49,247 nt of DNA, taken from contig JAAAIG010000007.1 of the NCBI GenBank assembly GCA_015852425.1, positions 91,734-140,980 of the forward strand, in the 5' to 3' direction. Positions 1 through 10,511 of this stretch are shown here, piece by piece. The first letter of the stretch is position 1; every line of letters starts with the position of its first letter. This DNA is from Gryganskiella cystojenkinii. Taxonomy: Eukaryota; Mortierellomycota; Mortierellomycetes; Mortierellales; Mortierellaceae. The position numbers and the translations under genes are program-made. The notes beneath the pieces are model-generated. The model searched no databases, was not told the origin of the DNA, and worked only from the letters and a program-made list of their open reading frames with translations.

Positions 1-58
1 TTTTTTTCATTTATTTTCTTTTGTATCCAAAGCATATATCCAAGATACAGTCCTTGAT

Positions 59-1278
59 ATGGAGAAGGAAGGACAGAGCCTGCAGATGGCGATATCGCAT
101 CAGAAAAATGACTTTGAAAACGGGTTCATGGCCGAACTGGAGCCCAAACGTCGTTACAGTGCAGTGAACATCTTGACCTATCAAGAAACGCGTGGCGATT
201 GGAGTGATACTCACACAAACAAATCTCCTTCTTGTTCTCACATAACCACTTCTTAGACCTCAAGACGGGATTGATCAACCAGGCAAACGGATCTGCCTAC
301 ATCGAATTGGAGAAGACAAAGCTCGCTTGTGGAGTGTAAGCAAAGAAAACCATCACATACCAGGAAAAATCACAAAGCAAAAGAGGCTTGATGTTTTCCT
401 CAACAGAGCGCTCATCCATGCTCGCCGTTTTTTCCTATCGAATATCCCCATAGTTATGGACCTCGTCCTATCAAGAGAGTCGGACAGGGATTCAGTGGCA
501 AGGGTGTCTTGAACTGCGAGATCAAGTTCGCGACCTTTTCTTGTGCCAAGCGTCGCTCCAACATGAGGGTAAAGACCTGCGGAAGAAAGACTGCTCGTTA
601 CTTTTTTCGAGCTTCAAATGCTAATCTTAACTATGACTTTTTTATTTTCTTTTTTCCTAGGACCCTCAAGAAAGAGAACTCTCCTTGATTGTCACTCAGG
701 CCTTGACCCCCGCCGTGCGCCTGGAACTCTTGCCCAAATCAGCGATTGACGTTTATATCACAGTCTTGGAATCGGATGGCTGGGGATCTTGTCTCGCTGC
801 CGCTATCACGGCTGCATCGGCTGCCCTGGCCCATGCAGGCATTGAGATGTTGGACCTTGTCGCCGGTTGCTCTGCCTCTTATATCTCAACTCAACCGGAA
901 TCATCATCGACGTCATCAAAAGCGGCATCATCAATACCACCACAGATTTATATGGATGCTGACTTGGAAGAGGAGAAATACGAACAAGGCGCGATCGTGT
1001 TGGCGTACATGCCCTCGTTAAACGAAGTGACACATGTCCTCCAGAGCGGAAAGGCCGAAAACTCGATCGTCTCTACGGTAAGAACGAAAAGCGAACGGTG
1101 ATAAAGGCAGCTTTTACTTTAATCTTTTCTGGAAATTAACACCCTTCTTTCCTTAATGATTTTTTATATTTTATATTTTTAGTCCGTGGAGCACTGCGTA
1201 GAGGCGTGCAACAAGATCTATGCAGTCATGCACCATGCTTTGCTCGAGTCCATCAACGAGAGCAAGGGTGACTTGTAA
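59..1278 (+). CDS. MTR3: Exosome complex RNase PH-like subunit MTR3 (EXOSC6), 5' end tentative
   Basis: Ring subunit of the RNA exosome (RNase PH fold, expected catalytically inactive), acting in nuclear and cytoplasmic 3'-5' RNA decay and rRNA processing. Exons read as 59-203 (tentative), 257-335, 454-568, 661-1077 and 1183-1278, all phase-compatible; total 283 residues, close to the 250-272 usual for the family. Diagnostic stretches are LKTGLINQANGSAYIE, ACGVYGPRPIKR, the QALTPAVRLELLPKSAIDVY strand and AHAGIEMLDLVAGCSAS, which match MTR3/EXOSC6 in order. An Asp/Glu-rich insert of about 30 residues follows AGCSAS. The basic N-terminus normal for MTR3 (Arg-rich) is not seen, so the true first exon may lie upstream of the window; an ATG at 128 in the same frame is an alternative. 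Convergent with the AMPK gamma gene, 119 nt between stop codons. Confidence 0.88.
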
Positions 1279-1396
1279 AAGAACTCCCTTCCTTTCTCCT
1301 ACCTTTACATTTCTTCATATTCATCCCTCTCTTGTCCATAAATGCTTGTTCAAACATCTAACAACAGTTTTGTGAGTTGTATTTTTTTTACATCTT

Positions 1397-1402
1397 TTTA
1401 TT
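1397..1402 (-). terminator. Poly(A) signal overlapping the SNF4 stop codon
   Basis: Plus-strand TTTATT, read AATAAA on the minus strand, shares its TAA with the SNF4 stop. If used, the 3' UTR would be only a few tens of nucleotides, fitting the 119-nt gap to the convergent MTR3 stop. Confidence 0.4.
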
Positions 1403-3751
1403 CATCGTCGGTGACATTCGAAATTGGTGTGCCTCGGGACGTAATATCAGCCGATTCCTCATCCACATCAGGGACAAAGTTACGTCCGTTGTTTCCACCT
1501 CCGATAAGATACCGCATGATGTCCGAAAGACTGACAATGCCCTTCAACTTATTTTCGCTATCAACTACAATCAATCGATGCACCTGAGATTGTCGAATCG
1601 TTCCGAAAATTGATGAGAGCGAGTCATTGAGGGTACAGGTATGGACTCCTGCAAAATCCTCGGGTCGTCGGAGCAACGCCTCTGCGACACACAGATCCAG
1701 GTCGCGATATACTCCTGCCTTAACGAGTGTCTATGAGAGTCGGGCAAAGATTATTCGACGGTAAGGGACCTTGTGCTTTTCAGATAACAGCATGTACGTT
1801 TATATCGGGGCAGCCTTACCATCACATCGACAGTCTCAAAGACATTCAAGACCACGCCATTTTCGTCCACGATGGGAACAGAGGATATCCTGCGCTTCAC
1901 AAACATGTCGATGACAGCCATCACAGGCGTGGACAGATCTGCGGTCGCCAAATCCGTATAAATGCCAATCTTGAGTTCCGACAGAGGTTGTCGCAGAGTC
2001 TTTTCATCTTGGTACTATATGCGATTTGGAGAGAAAGGAGTGGGTTAGAATCTTGTTCAGGTCTTTGAGAAGTACAGTGTTTTTAAAAAACAGGCCGCTT
2101 AATTCTTTTCTTACATTCATCGCAATAAACTTGAGGATTCGATATTGGGTCAAGACCGAGACAATCATCTCCTCGCCCGTCTCGGAATCCACATCCACGA
2201 GCGGCAGTCGATGCGCTCGAGACTCGACCAAGAGTTGACAGGCATCGTAGAGGGACTGAAGAGGATGTAAAGAAAACAGCTCTGGAGGGGGAACTCCTAT
2301 TACTTTCTCGACATCTATAAGGAAGGGAAAAGACGAACATCGTTAGTAATTGCAATAAACTACGATGTCAAGAATAGTATTATCGTTCTCTTTTTGTTTT
2401 TTTCTAGCGTTTCGAATAAACTTGCCTCGCAACTGTGAGATTTGAAACTGGTCCATTTCGCGGATAGCAGCCGTGTAAGAAGAATGAGAGTAATAAAACT
2501 GAATCAGGTTGATAAAATCTGTCGCCGTCAACATTCCCGCAAACTTTCGCCTGCTCGAATCCCAAAGGGGTGCAGACACGATATCTAGACAGATGATGGA
2601 AAGGTCAAAAAAAGATGGTTATGATACGATGAACATCGCCAACAAGTCGTCATTCCTTTTATCGCCACAAGTTCCAGTCCTACGAAAACGATATTTTGGT
2701 GCATGATGAGGTTATCCTTACTGTATTGCATAAGGACCGAAAGAGCCTTCTTGACGAGTAAGGTCGTATCCAGAACAATCTGACGATAGCTGACAGGTAA
2801 GACGTCATACGCAGAATGTTGCTTCAGAAAAGACTCCATCACTGCCTGAGTTCCTTGAGAGGTCTCTGTATCCTTTTTCTTGCGCCACGCCGAGTAAGAA
2901 GCTATCGGGTCGATGGTCTCGCTCGATGGAGGCTGGGAGGATGCCGCTGTTGACGCCAAACCTCCTGGACCTAGCTCATTTGCTCCAGCAGGACTCGTTT
3001 GTTCAACATTTGAGGCCGTAGTGTTCGCTGAGGAGACGTTTTCGATCATGGAGGTTGCAGACGCGGATGTAGAAGAGGAAGGAAGGGAAGAGGATGGCGG
3101 TAGAGGTGCCAGATGAGAAGGTGGTGGCAACACCTGAGTTTCAGATTTGATGGCTCCGTCCTCTGTGGTCGTGGTTGCGCCTCCTCCTGTGGTCGAAACT
3201 GGTGTTGGGTGCAAGGGTGGAAGGGCAGAGACAGCGGCAGCAAGGGCCGAGGCCGATACAGTAGATCCTGATCGACGGCGTGAATGATTTCCTCCGCCTT
3301 CCTCTGGCCCCAATGACGATATTTTATCAGTCGGTTGCTGGTGGGTGTCGTCGTCGTGAAAGTGCTCGCTTTCATGTGTTGAACGCGTAGTCTCCCGGGG
3401 AGTGAAATATTCGTGCTCGGATGGCGTCAACTCTGCGCGAGGTGGTGACCGCAGTGTTGTAGAGAGTGGTGAGAGCAACGGTCGGGAATCGCTTTGAGCG
3501 CGTGAATGAGCTTGCTGGGGGTCGGAAGTTTGGAATCCTTCTCCGCTGTTCGGGGTCATTGTCGTCGAGGGAGTGATGGTAGTAGATTCCTCGTGATTCT
3601 TAGTGGTTGCCTCTGGTTGGATGGATGCATTGTCCAGTTGTTGTTGTTGCTGTTGTAGTTGCTGTACTTGTTCTTGCTGTGCATTCAACGAGGTCCGTTC
3701 CAAGTTTGTGACCAGAGTCTTATCGGCAGTGGTCTCCTCGGGGTTGCTCAT
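1398..3751 (-). CDS. SNF4: AMP-activated protein kinase gamma subunit, SNF4-like, four CBS motifs
   Basis: Regulatory nucleotide-sensing subunit of the SNF1/AMPK kinase. Exons (minus) 3751-2722, 2584-2426, 2314-2115, 2014-1820 and 1730-1398; the sum is 1917 nt, giving 638 residues. The conserved part begins near residue 300 ([20 protein letters not shown]) and runs through [53 protein letters not shown] and [20 protein letters not shown], the Bateman-domain signature. The first roughly 300 residues are low complexity (Gln, Ser, Thr, Pro-rich), about as long as the whole of yeast Snf4. The third intron uses a GC donor (see the finding). An AATAAA (minus) at 1402-1397 overlaps the TAA stop. The N-terminal extension is probably disordered and possibly phosphorylated (inference). 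Confidence 0.95.
2315..2425 (-). other. GC-AG intron in the AMPK gamma gene
   Basis: The donor reads CGAG|GCAAGT on the minus strand (GC at 2425-2424) and the acceptor TATAG ends at 2315. Only this junction joins QLR to [14 protein letters not shown] in frame; no GT in the neighbourhood gives a compatible phase. GC donors with the CAAGT context are the standard minor class handled by the U2 spliceosome. Confidence 0.85.
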
Positions 3752-4128
3752 TGGTCTTTTCTGTCCTGCTTTCTGGGCGTATTTGTGGCAAATGCGACTG
3801 TTGTTGGCGGTTGATGAGTGTAATGGTGATTTGACTTGCTGTAGTTTTGTTGAAGAATTGAGTTTGTCTCTGTAGTTAGCAAGGATGCTAATCGCAATTA
3901 AGGCCTATTGTTGTTTTTTTTAGGTTATGTTGGGGGAAAAAAGGATAGAAACGTGCACCCTGCTTGGCTTGTGACTGTCGCCAGACGTGTGCAGAGAGCA
4001 TGCACAGCAGTGGTTGGATAGCACTTCGTCGCTGGTTCGTAATAATATTTTAATTTTTTGGGTGCATTGCTCGTTTTTTTGTTTTCTATCTTTGTGTGAA
4101 GAACATATAGAGGGACGGAAGTCTACCA

Positions 4129-7100
4129 TTACCACTTGCGAGCCTTGGCCTCTTCTTGTCGTCGGACTAGATAATTCAGCTTTTCCCAGACTTCCTCCAA
4201 TTTGATCCGCTTATCCATCAACTCCAAGTGTTTACCCACAAGAGGGTTCTCTCTCGCAAACTTCTCCATGGCTTCTTGTCCAGTCTTGACACCCAACCGA
4301 CTATCGATCATGCGGGGCAACTGGAACACAAACTCGTTCATCAACTCGACCTGGATAAACATCACACTCGTATACGCCAGCTTTTCAGCGACGACGGCCA
4401 AGAAAGCCTCGGGACACTGGGTCTTGTTCTTTGAACTCTTGCACGTCTTGGACTTCAACGCCGACAAACGATACTTGAGGATCAGGGCACGGTCACGGAG
4501 CGAGAGCGCCTCACGGGCCTTGTTCAACAGCTTGGGGTTGAAATGGGGACGGATCGCGGCCTCTAGTTCATCCTCTTCCTCACCATGGTGTTCCCTTGCC
4601 TCCTGTTCTTGGTCCTCGCCCTCGTGCTCCTCCTGGGACTCGGACGATCCCTCAGAGTTCCTGTCCTCGAGGTACTGACGTGGGTTTGATTCTCGAAGCT
4701 TGGCCACAGCCTCCCGACGTTGGGCCCTCTTGCTCTCTTCACGATCATATTCGATCACGTAATTGATCGCCTTGCGCAATTTCTTGGTTCCGACTGTCGT
4801 CTTGATCTTGGCCAACGCATCCTCGCACATCTCAAGTTCTGTTTGCACTAGCGCGATCGATCTCTTGACACCCTCAGTCCATTCGCCGTCTGTGCACTCG
4901 ACCTCGTACTTGTATGGCTTGATCGTGTTCTCGACCTGATCCGCGGTCGCTTGACTGCGACTGCTCAGAATCTCGTGTGTCATCACTTTGATGGTCTCGG
5001 CAGCTTCCGGGTGGTGGTTAAACGGTTCGGCCTCCGAAAGTTGCTCCATAGTCTTGGTCAGGATATCGACGACTCGTTGAGTCGTTTGGCGACCAACGCC
5101 AGATTTCGTCAATGCAGACGAGGCCAGATCCAATTGAAGATCCCAGTAGAGACGATCCTCATCTGCAGTCGGGCTTGAATCCAACTGGGACAACTCGTTC
5201 ACACGAGGATCAGACCAATACCGTTGCGCACAAATATCCAGCATTCTCTGTTCCAGCATGTGACGAATCTCCAAACGGACCTGGGGTTTTCCAAACGCCT
5301 TGGAGAAATCCTTGAACCGATGTTTCAACTTGTCGACAGATTCCGCGACATAGGATTCGGCACTCATCTTTTGATCGTTGTATTCAACCTTGAACTGGTA
5401 CCGGGTCTCGTCCAGTTCCTTCTGAACGGCTTTGACGATCGATCCCAGGTTTGAGCCCATGTTCTCCTCGAGGATATCCATCAACTTTCTGCGCAGAGTC
5501 GCCGTACCGACCGCTACACCCCGCTGACTGAACTGGTACGCGCTTCGGAAATAAGCATCCTCGACCTTGATCACGGCTTGGGTCATGTTGTCCTTGCTGG
5601 CACCGGTGGGGGCCTTGCACACGACGCCAATGTATCCGAGATGTAGAGGATAATCCTGATTCTTGAGAATAGCGACACCACGATCGGGCTCGACAAGGTC
5701 CATCTTGGTGATCACACCGACGGTACGCAGGCCCAGAGGATCGACCTTACGACTACTCCTGAGGGCTTCCGAGTTGGCGAGATCCACATCCGCAGCGCAA
5801 ACAGCCAAGATGATGTTGGGCTCCTGAATATACCTTTCGCAAAGCTCTGAGATCTTTTCCTTTAGAGAGATGGGTTGATTTTTGGATGTGATTTGAATGT
5901 ATCCTGGCAAGTCGATCAAGGTCAGGTCGGGGACGTTCGGGGAATAGATACGGAGCTCGATCGGCTTTGCAGAGACACATTCGGATTCCGGAACCGCCAT
6001 GTTGAGATCCTTGAGCGTTTGTTGAACGCGCTTGAAATCATGGACCTTGCCCAATCCCAAGGAAGGGAATTCTCCGTACTCTTCCTTTGAATGCGGTGTG
6101 TGGATCAGCGTAAGCTCAATAGGTCGACGAGTCACCATGTTCGAACCCCTATTAAAAAAAGGCAATAGCGAGTGTTAACATCACAAAATTCTTTGTCTCT
6201 TTGCTCCACTCCATGACCAAAAACTGCGAATCCCTTACTTTGGCAAAAACTCGTGTCCGACGATCGCTTCCAAAACAGAGCTCTTTCCAGAACTTTGACT
6301 CCCAATTACGACGATGCTGGGCAGTTTGAGGGTATCATTGTGATCGATCGAGTTGAGAACATTACGGACCTCGATCAGTTTCTTGGTCAATAGCATAAAG
6401 TCCCCATCATGCGGTGGGATACCAGAGTGTCGGGTTGGTGTTGCCTCTGGCTGCTCTTCACTTTTGACCTTGGCTAATGCTGCAGCTGCTGCGGCTGCGG
6501 CTGCTGCTGCCGCTTCCCCACCATGCTGAGGATCCTCCTCGTTGTTATTGTTCCCTCCAGTCGATGATGATCCCTTGCGAATAAAACGGGCCCCATCCTG
6601 TGACTCAACGCCAGCGGTAACGTTCTCGTTCATGAATGTAGTCTTTTCGTCCAAGGTTGCGCCTCTGAAAAGTGGGACCAAGAAATCCGGTAGGGACAAC
6701 TCGGGCAAGTGAACCTCGTTCATAGTTGATTTGACTGAAGTGACCAAGCCCTTGACATCGTCCGCGAGATTCATCGCCCAGTCGTGTCCCCTGTTAGAAA
6801 GTTCTAACAGTGGGGATGGCAAGAGAAAAAAAAGTCCAGTGAGTGAGTGAGTGATATTCTATAACCATAATCAAAGATGCAAAGAGCGAAAGAGACGCCA
6901 ACAACAAATATTCTTTACCTGTAACCTTGTATTGAGCATACGAGAGACCCGCCAAACTTGCCGTGAGTGCGCCCATGGGCAGACGCAACGCATGCATGAC
7001 AAACCTGGGTGCGGCCGAGGCAGCGATACCACGACGGACCATCAAGTTGCCACGACGATTGCGATAAAATTGAAGCTCGGACCGACGACGAGGAAGAGCG

Positions 7101-7444
7101 AACGGCGAGGGAGTCATTTGAGGTCGGCTCGCGGACGAGAAGGCCCTGGAAACCAGACGAGCCCCCGAGGCCGCAGAGAGGAGTCTCTTTCGGGCACTGT
7201 AGCCGTTGTTGAAGGCCATAGAGCCAGCTCCACTGTTGCTGGTGTAAAACCGTTGGTGAAGTCGGGCCGTCGAGTGTTGACCATGGCCAGCGAGGACAGT
7301 AGAGGACATGGTTGGAGTCGTGCGAAGAATGGCGGCGGTCGAAAGAAGACGTGCTGGAGTGGGGCGACTAAGGTAGTGGGTAGCCCTGGTATTGACGGCG
7401 GCCTTGGCAGCAGCCGGAGCCTCTGCCAACAGCCTTGAGATCAT
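4129..7444 (-). CDS. MGM1: Mitochondrial dynamin-like GTPase Mgm1/OPA1
   Basis: Inner-membrane dynamin that fuses mitochondrial inner membranes and shapes cristae. Exons (minus) 7444-6919, 6803-6239 and 6148-4129 total 3111 nt, 1036 residues. The N-terminus is Arg/Ser/Ala-rich with no acidic residues (mitochondrial presequence), followed by a hydrophobic segment near residues 155-172 ([20 protein letters not shown]). The G1 loop [31 protein letters not shown] (G3) and TKMD (G4) are intact. Between the presequence and GTPase lies a stretch of 12 alanines (near 6475-6515). In the stalk region an acidic Glu/Gln-rich insert of about 45 residues (near 4560-4680) precedes the C-terminal helical part. 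Divergent from the CstF-64-like gene across about 626 nt. Length and motif order leave little doubt; the rhomboid-cleavage site was not identified. Confidence 0.95.
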
Positions 7445-7784
7445 GACCGTTTATTTGTGTTTTGTGTAGGATGGAATGGAGGAGTAATGAGATTGGAAAA
7501 AAAAAAAGAGAGAGGGAGAAAAAGATAATGAGAGCAGAAAGCAAATGTTGTTTGTTATTTTTCGGAAATGAGCACTCTGAAAGGGAAGGAGTATCCAACG
7601 TTGGAAAGGAAGAAGTCTAGAGGAAAGGAATGTAAACAAGGGCAAGAAGGGTATTCAAAGATAAAAAAAAAGGGTGAATATGTCGGCCAAGAAAAAAGAA
7701 CGGGTTCCCAGAATGGACCCATGGAACCCTTTTCTGGTTGAGCTCCCCAAGAAGGCAATTCGCATCGAGCAGTCACGATCTTTG

Positions 7785-7792
7785 TCATGTGA
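7785..7792. promoter_or_regulatory. TCATGTGA octamer in the MGM1/CstF-64-like promoter
   Basis: E-box-like octamer between divergent starts; its reverse complement TCACATGA recurs at 18800 in the COX19 promoter. Confidence 0.3.
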
Positions 7793-7875
7793 CACGGACA
7801 CTATCTTCTTTTCGTGGCGTTATGTGTTGCAGAACGCATGGGCGACTCTGCGACTTCGTTTTCATTCGCTCATTC

Positions 7876-7893
7876 ACGCACGCACGCACGCAC
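7876..7893. repeat. CACG microsatellite
   Basis: About four CACG units, followed by CACTCACTCG, in the 5' region of the CstF-64-like gene. Confidence 0.6.
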
Positions 7894-8070
7894 TCACTCG
7901 TTCATTCCATCGACATCCCTTACCTGACTTCCAGATCGTCCTTCGTACCGCCTCATCCTTGAACAAAACCTCTTTTCAACTTCTCTTCATCTCGGATCTA
8001 CTTTTTCATATCTCTGATTTATTTTCAACATCCAATCTTTCCTTTTCGCCAGATCCTCCCTGACTTCAAC

Positions 8071-8981
8071 ATGAACACAGGTCCACCAACAGACCCAAGA
8101 GGCCCACCACCTCCTCCTCAACCACCTTACATGCCACCCATGCCACCTCACCTCGTAGGCTTTGCAGCCCAACCACCTTCATCTCAACAACCCAGGATAG
8201 ACCCTCGTCTCGCAGCGGGAGGCATCAAGGATCCTCGAGTCAGCGCTGCAGGATCCGCCGCTCCTCCTCCACCACTTCCTCCAGTCGCTCCTCCTGTAAG
8301 GCCACCTGTCCCACCAGGAGCAGGTGCTGTCAGCTCTGCAGATGCTATCTCGGCCGTGTTGGCGACCATGACCCCCCAAAACGTTTTTGATATCATTTCG
8401 TCCATGAAGATCCTGGCTGCGAACGAACCGGATCGGGCAACGGGACTCTTGGCCGCGAACCCTCAACTTTCTTATGCGCTGTTCCAAGCCATGTTGATGA
8501 TGAACATGGTTGATCCAATGTCATTGCAGGTAAGCAACTACTCCAGGAGGGAGGCTAACGAATAGGACGTGTTTGTTATGATGATCGCTCTTGACTAATA
8601 CAGCCTGTCTTTTTATTGCTCAAGAGGATGTTCCCTCCGGCTGCAGGCGCTGCTCCAACGTCAGGAATTGCGCCCCCACCACCGCAAATGCCATTGGCAC
8701 CTCCTGTACCTCCCCAGGTCGCACCCCAAGTCCCACAAATGATGCTCGGTAAGTTGGTTGGAAGGCGTTGTCGAGGGCGACACTATTTGTAATTTCAATT
8801 CTGCTGTTGGCGAATGCGAGTATTGACTTGAATGGTTTCGTTATTTCTCTCTCCATTAGAGCAACAACAACAACTGTTGAAGCAGGTGATGGCCTTGACA
8901 CCTGCTGACATTGCCTCCTTGCCAGAGGATCAGCGAGCCAACATTCTCCAACTTAGGGCTCAGCTCATGGGACCTCAATGA
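8071..8981 (+). CDS. CstF-64 hinge plus C-terminal domain protein lacking an RRM
   Basis: Exons 8071-8529, 8625-8748 and 8860-8981 give 234 residues. Residues 1-85 are Pro-rich with repeated DPR motifs (TDPRGP, IDPRLA, KDPRVS). Residues about 95-150 (TPQNVFDIISSMKILA, NPQLSYALFQAMLMMNMVD) match the CSTF2 hinge that binds CstF-77/symplekin; the end (ALTPADIASLPEDQRANILQ) matches the small three-helix CSTF2 C-terminal domain. The RRM that normally forms the first 90 residues of CstF-64/Rna15 is absent, and nothing RRM-like is visible upstream to 7445. It could act as a scaffold in cleavage/polyadenylation without binding RNA itself (inference). The second exon might begin at 8604 instead, in the same frame, adding seven residues. 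Confidence 0.85.
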
Positions 8982-9025
8982 CGAAACGATAGCTAACACA
9001 ATTGTTTCCATTTCAATTTGCATTC

Positions 9026-9031
9026 AATAAA
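9026..9031 (+). terminator. Poly(A) signal of the CstF-64-like gene
   Basis: AATAAA lies 45 nt after the stop at 8981, in an A/T-rich context; ordinary position for a fungal poly(A) signal. Confidence 0.5.
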
Positions 9032-9773
9032 AATAATTTACATTCAAAACAAACACTCGTCTTATTGTTTGCACATGTCGATTGTTCCCAAAGTGAAGAG
9101 TTTCACTGGTTTGTTCGCTCGTTCGTCTCTAGCCCTTCTTTTCTTTTCCTTTGATTTTTTTTTTTTTTTTTTTTTGAAGATGGAAATAATAAATGGGTCC
9201 GAGAACCCTACAAAAATTGCCGGATGGCTTTCGCCAACAGGACTAGGTATGGAAATTAGTTTTCAAACAGCAATAAATTGACCTCAGCGGAAGCTTCACT
9301 GGTAAATTCATGCACCTGCACAAGGATAAGGAACACGAAAATTCGGGAACAAGAGAACAATTTATACTCTTGCCGGGTTTGAGAAGTTTCATCGGGACTG
9401 TGTTTTTCTGTCGCTTTTGACCTACAAGGAGGCTTTCAATCATAGGAATCATTACAAAAACTCAAATAGAAGTCTCTCAAAAATAATTTCAATTTCGATC
9501 GAACAAAGGCTAAAGCCTAAACAGGGAGAGGACGCGAGTGGCAAAGCCCTTACTTTCGAACGCGACTGTGCCCACAGAAATTTTAGACGATAAAAAAAAA
9601 GCTGGCCTTCGCCGTTCACCCTTCCTCTCCTGGGTTTGCTCGAGAACAGCGCATTGATTGTCTATTTGAATATTAATATTGGTCTATAGCAAAAGTGAAC
9701 ATTCTGATTCCATTGCGAACTATGGACATCTTTGGCTTCTCGTCTATTTTGTTTTCCTCCGATCTTCCGACTA

Positions 9774-10511
9774 TCAAGTGCTATTACACTTCGTCAAGCA
9801 GCTATCAAATAATGCCCTGCACTTAATATCGTCAAGGATACATTTGTTGAAATCAATAGTGCACGACGATTGGCAAGGAGGTAAAGGTGGGGGTGGGCGA
9901 CGAGGTCTGACGGCTGTTTTTTTTTGTTGTTGTTGTTGGCGGTAGGGGTGTCCGCGAACGTCAGAAATGAGACGGACAGACGTTGCAAAGGAAAGAAAAA
10001 TGTCGAGGAAGAAGAGGAATATTGCGGTCGTGCAGTGTGTGTTATTTCATTAGTTGGGTAGCATAAAGGACAGCGGTGAGGGTCAAGATTATGTCGTTCA
10101 TGGTGTGGCGGCGCCCAAGGATTGGCGGGGTTGGTATAGTTATACGACATATTGAAAAATCCGATCCGGTTCAATTGTAAATACGACCAGAATTATTTCG
10201 AATTGCAAAAAAACAAGTTTTTTTTGTGGTCGAGGGGTCCAAGGAGACGTTTTCCGGTTCAAGGAAGGTATGATTTGTTTTTTTAAAAAAAATAGAGGAA
10301 ACATTGTTGGCGTTAGGAAACGAATTCATCGCTTGTTATCAACTGTTGGATACATGCATGATAAGACCAGAAAAAAAGTTATCAAAAAACACATGCCAAT
10401 GTCAGAGACGCAACCGTAAACAAACTTGCCTGATGAGACGGGAAGGAGAACGATGAGGAAGATGACCAACAAAAGGGTGGTGATTTGGAAATGCCTGTAT
10501 GAGTGCTTCAT
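9774..10511 (-). CDS. Small secreted six-cysteine peptide precursor (two exons), unrecognised family
   Basis: Exon 1 (10511-10430) encodes 27 residues beginning MKHSYRHFQ, a hydrophobic core of Leu/Val/Ile and PVSS: a textbook signal peptide. Exon 2 (9913-9774) completes the codon to Ala, giving SSA followed by VRPRRPPPPLPP, so signal-peptidase cleavage after SSA is expected. The mature part, about 45 residues, has cysteines at precursor positions 41, 45, 52, 59, 66 and 70: C-x3-C-x6-C-x6-C-x6-C-x3-C, ending NST. Total length is 73 residues and the phases agree (82 + 140 nt). Splicing needs a GC donor (CAG|GCAAGT) and the acceptor AACAG at 9914, the first AG after a 416-nt AG-free tract. I do not recognise the family. 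The basic polyproline leader and regular cysteines fit an extracellular effector-like or structural peptide; function unknown. Unspliced reading gives a 61-residue alternative. Confidence 0.6.
9914..10429 (-). other. 516-nt GC-AG intron with a 416-nt AG exclusion zone
   Basis: The minus-strand intron begins GCAAGT and ends AACAG. From 10331 down to 9916 the minus strand has no AG dinucleotide (no CT on the plus strand), and the first AG reached is the acceptor. A CTAAC branch-point-like element lies at 10316-10312, near the start of this tract, about 400 nt from the acceptor. AG exclusion zones are known to accompany distant branch points. Confidence 0.6.

Noticed and set aside
6851..7438. 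195-codon plus frame inside MGM1 exon 1
   Set aside because: Antisense shadow of the Mgm1 presequence exon; no motif.
9774..9913. Small Tim chaperone (twin CX3C)
   Set aside because: Tim proteins have 11-16 residues between CX3C pairs and no signal peptide; here 20 residues with two extra cysteines and a clear signal peptide.
9794..10174. 126-codon minus frame overlapping the cysteine exon
   Set aside because: It lies mostly in the AG-free intron. Using the next AG (GTCAG) would give this frame, but it lacks cysteines and any organised pattern; the first acceptor gives the six-cysteine frame and correct phase.
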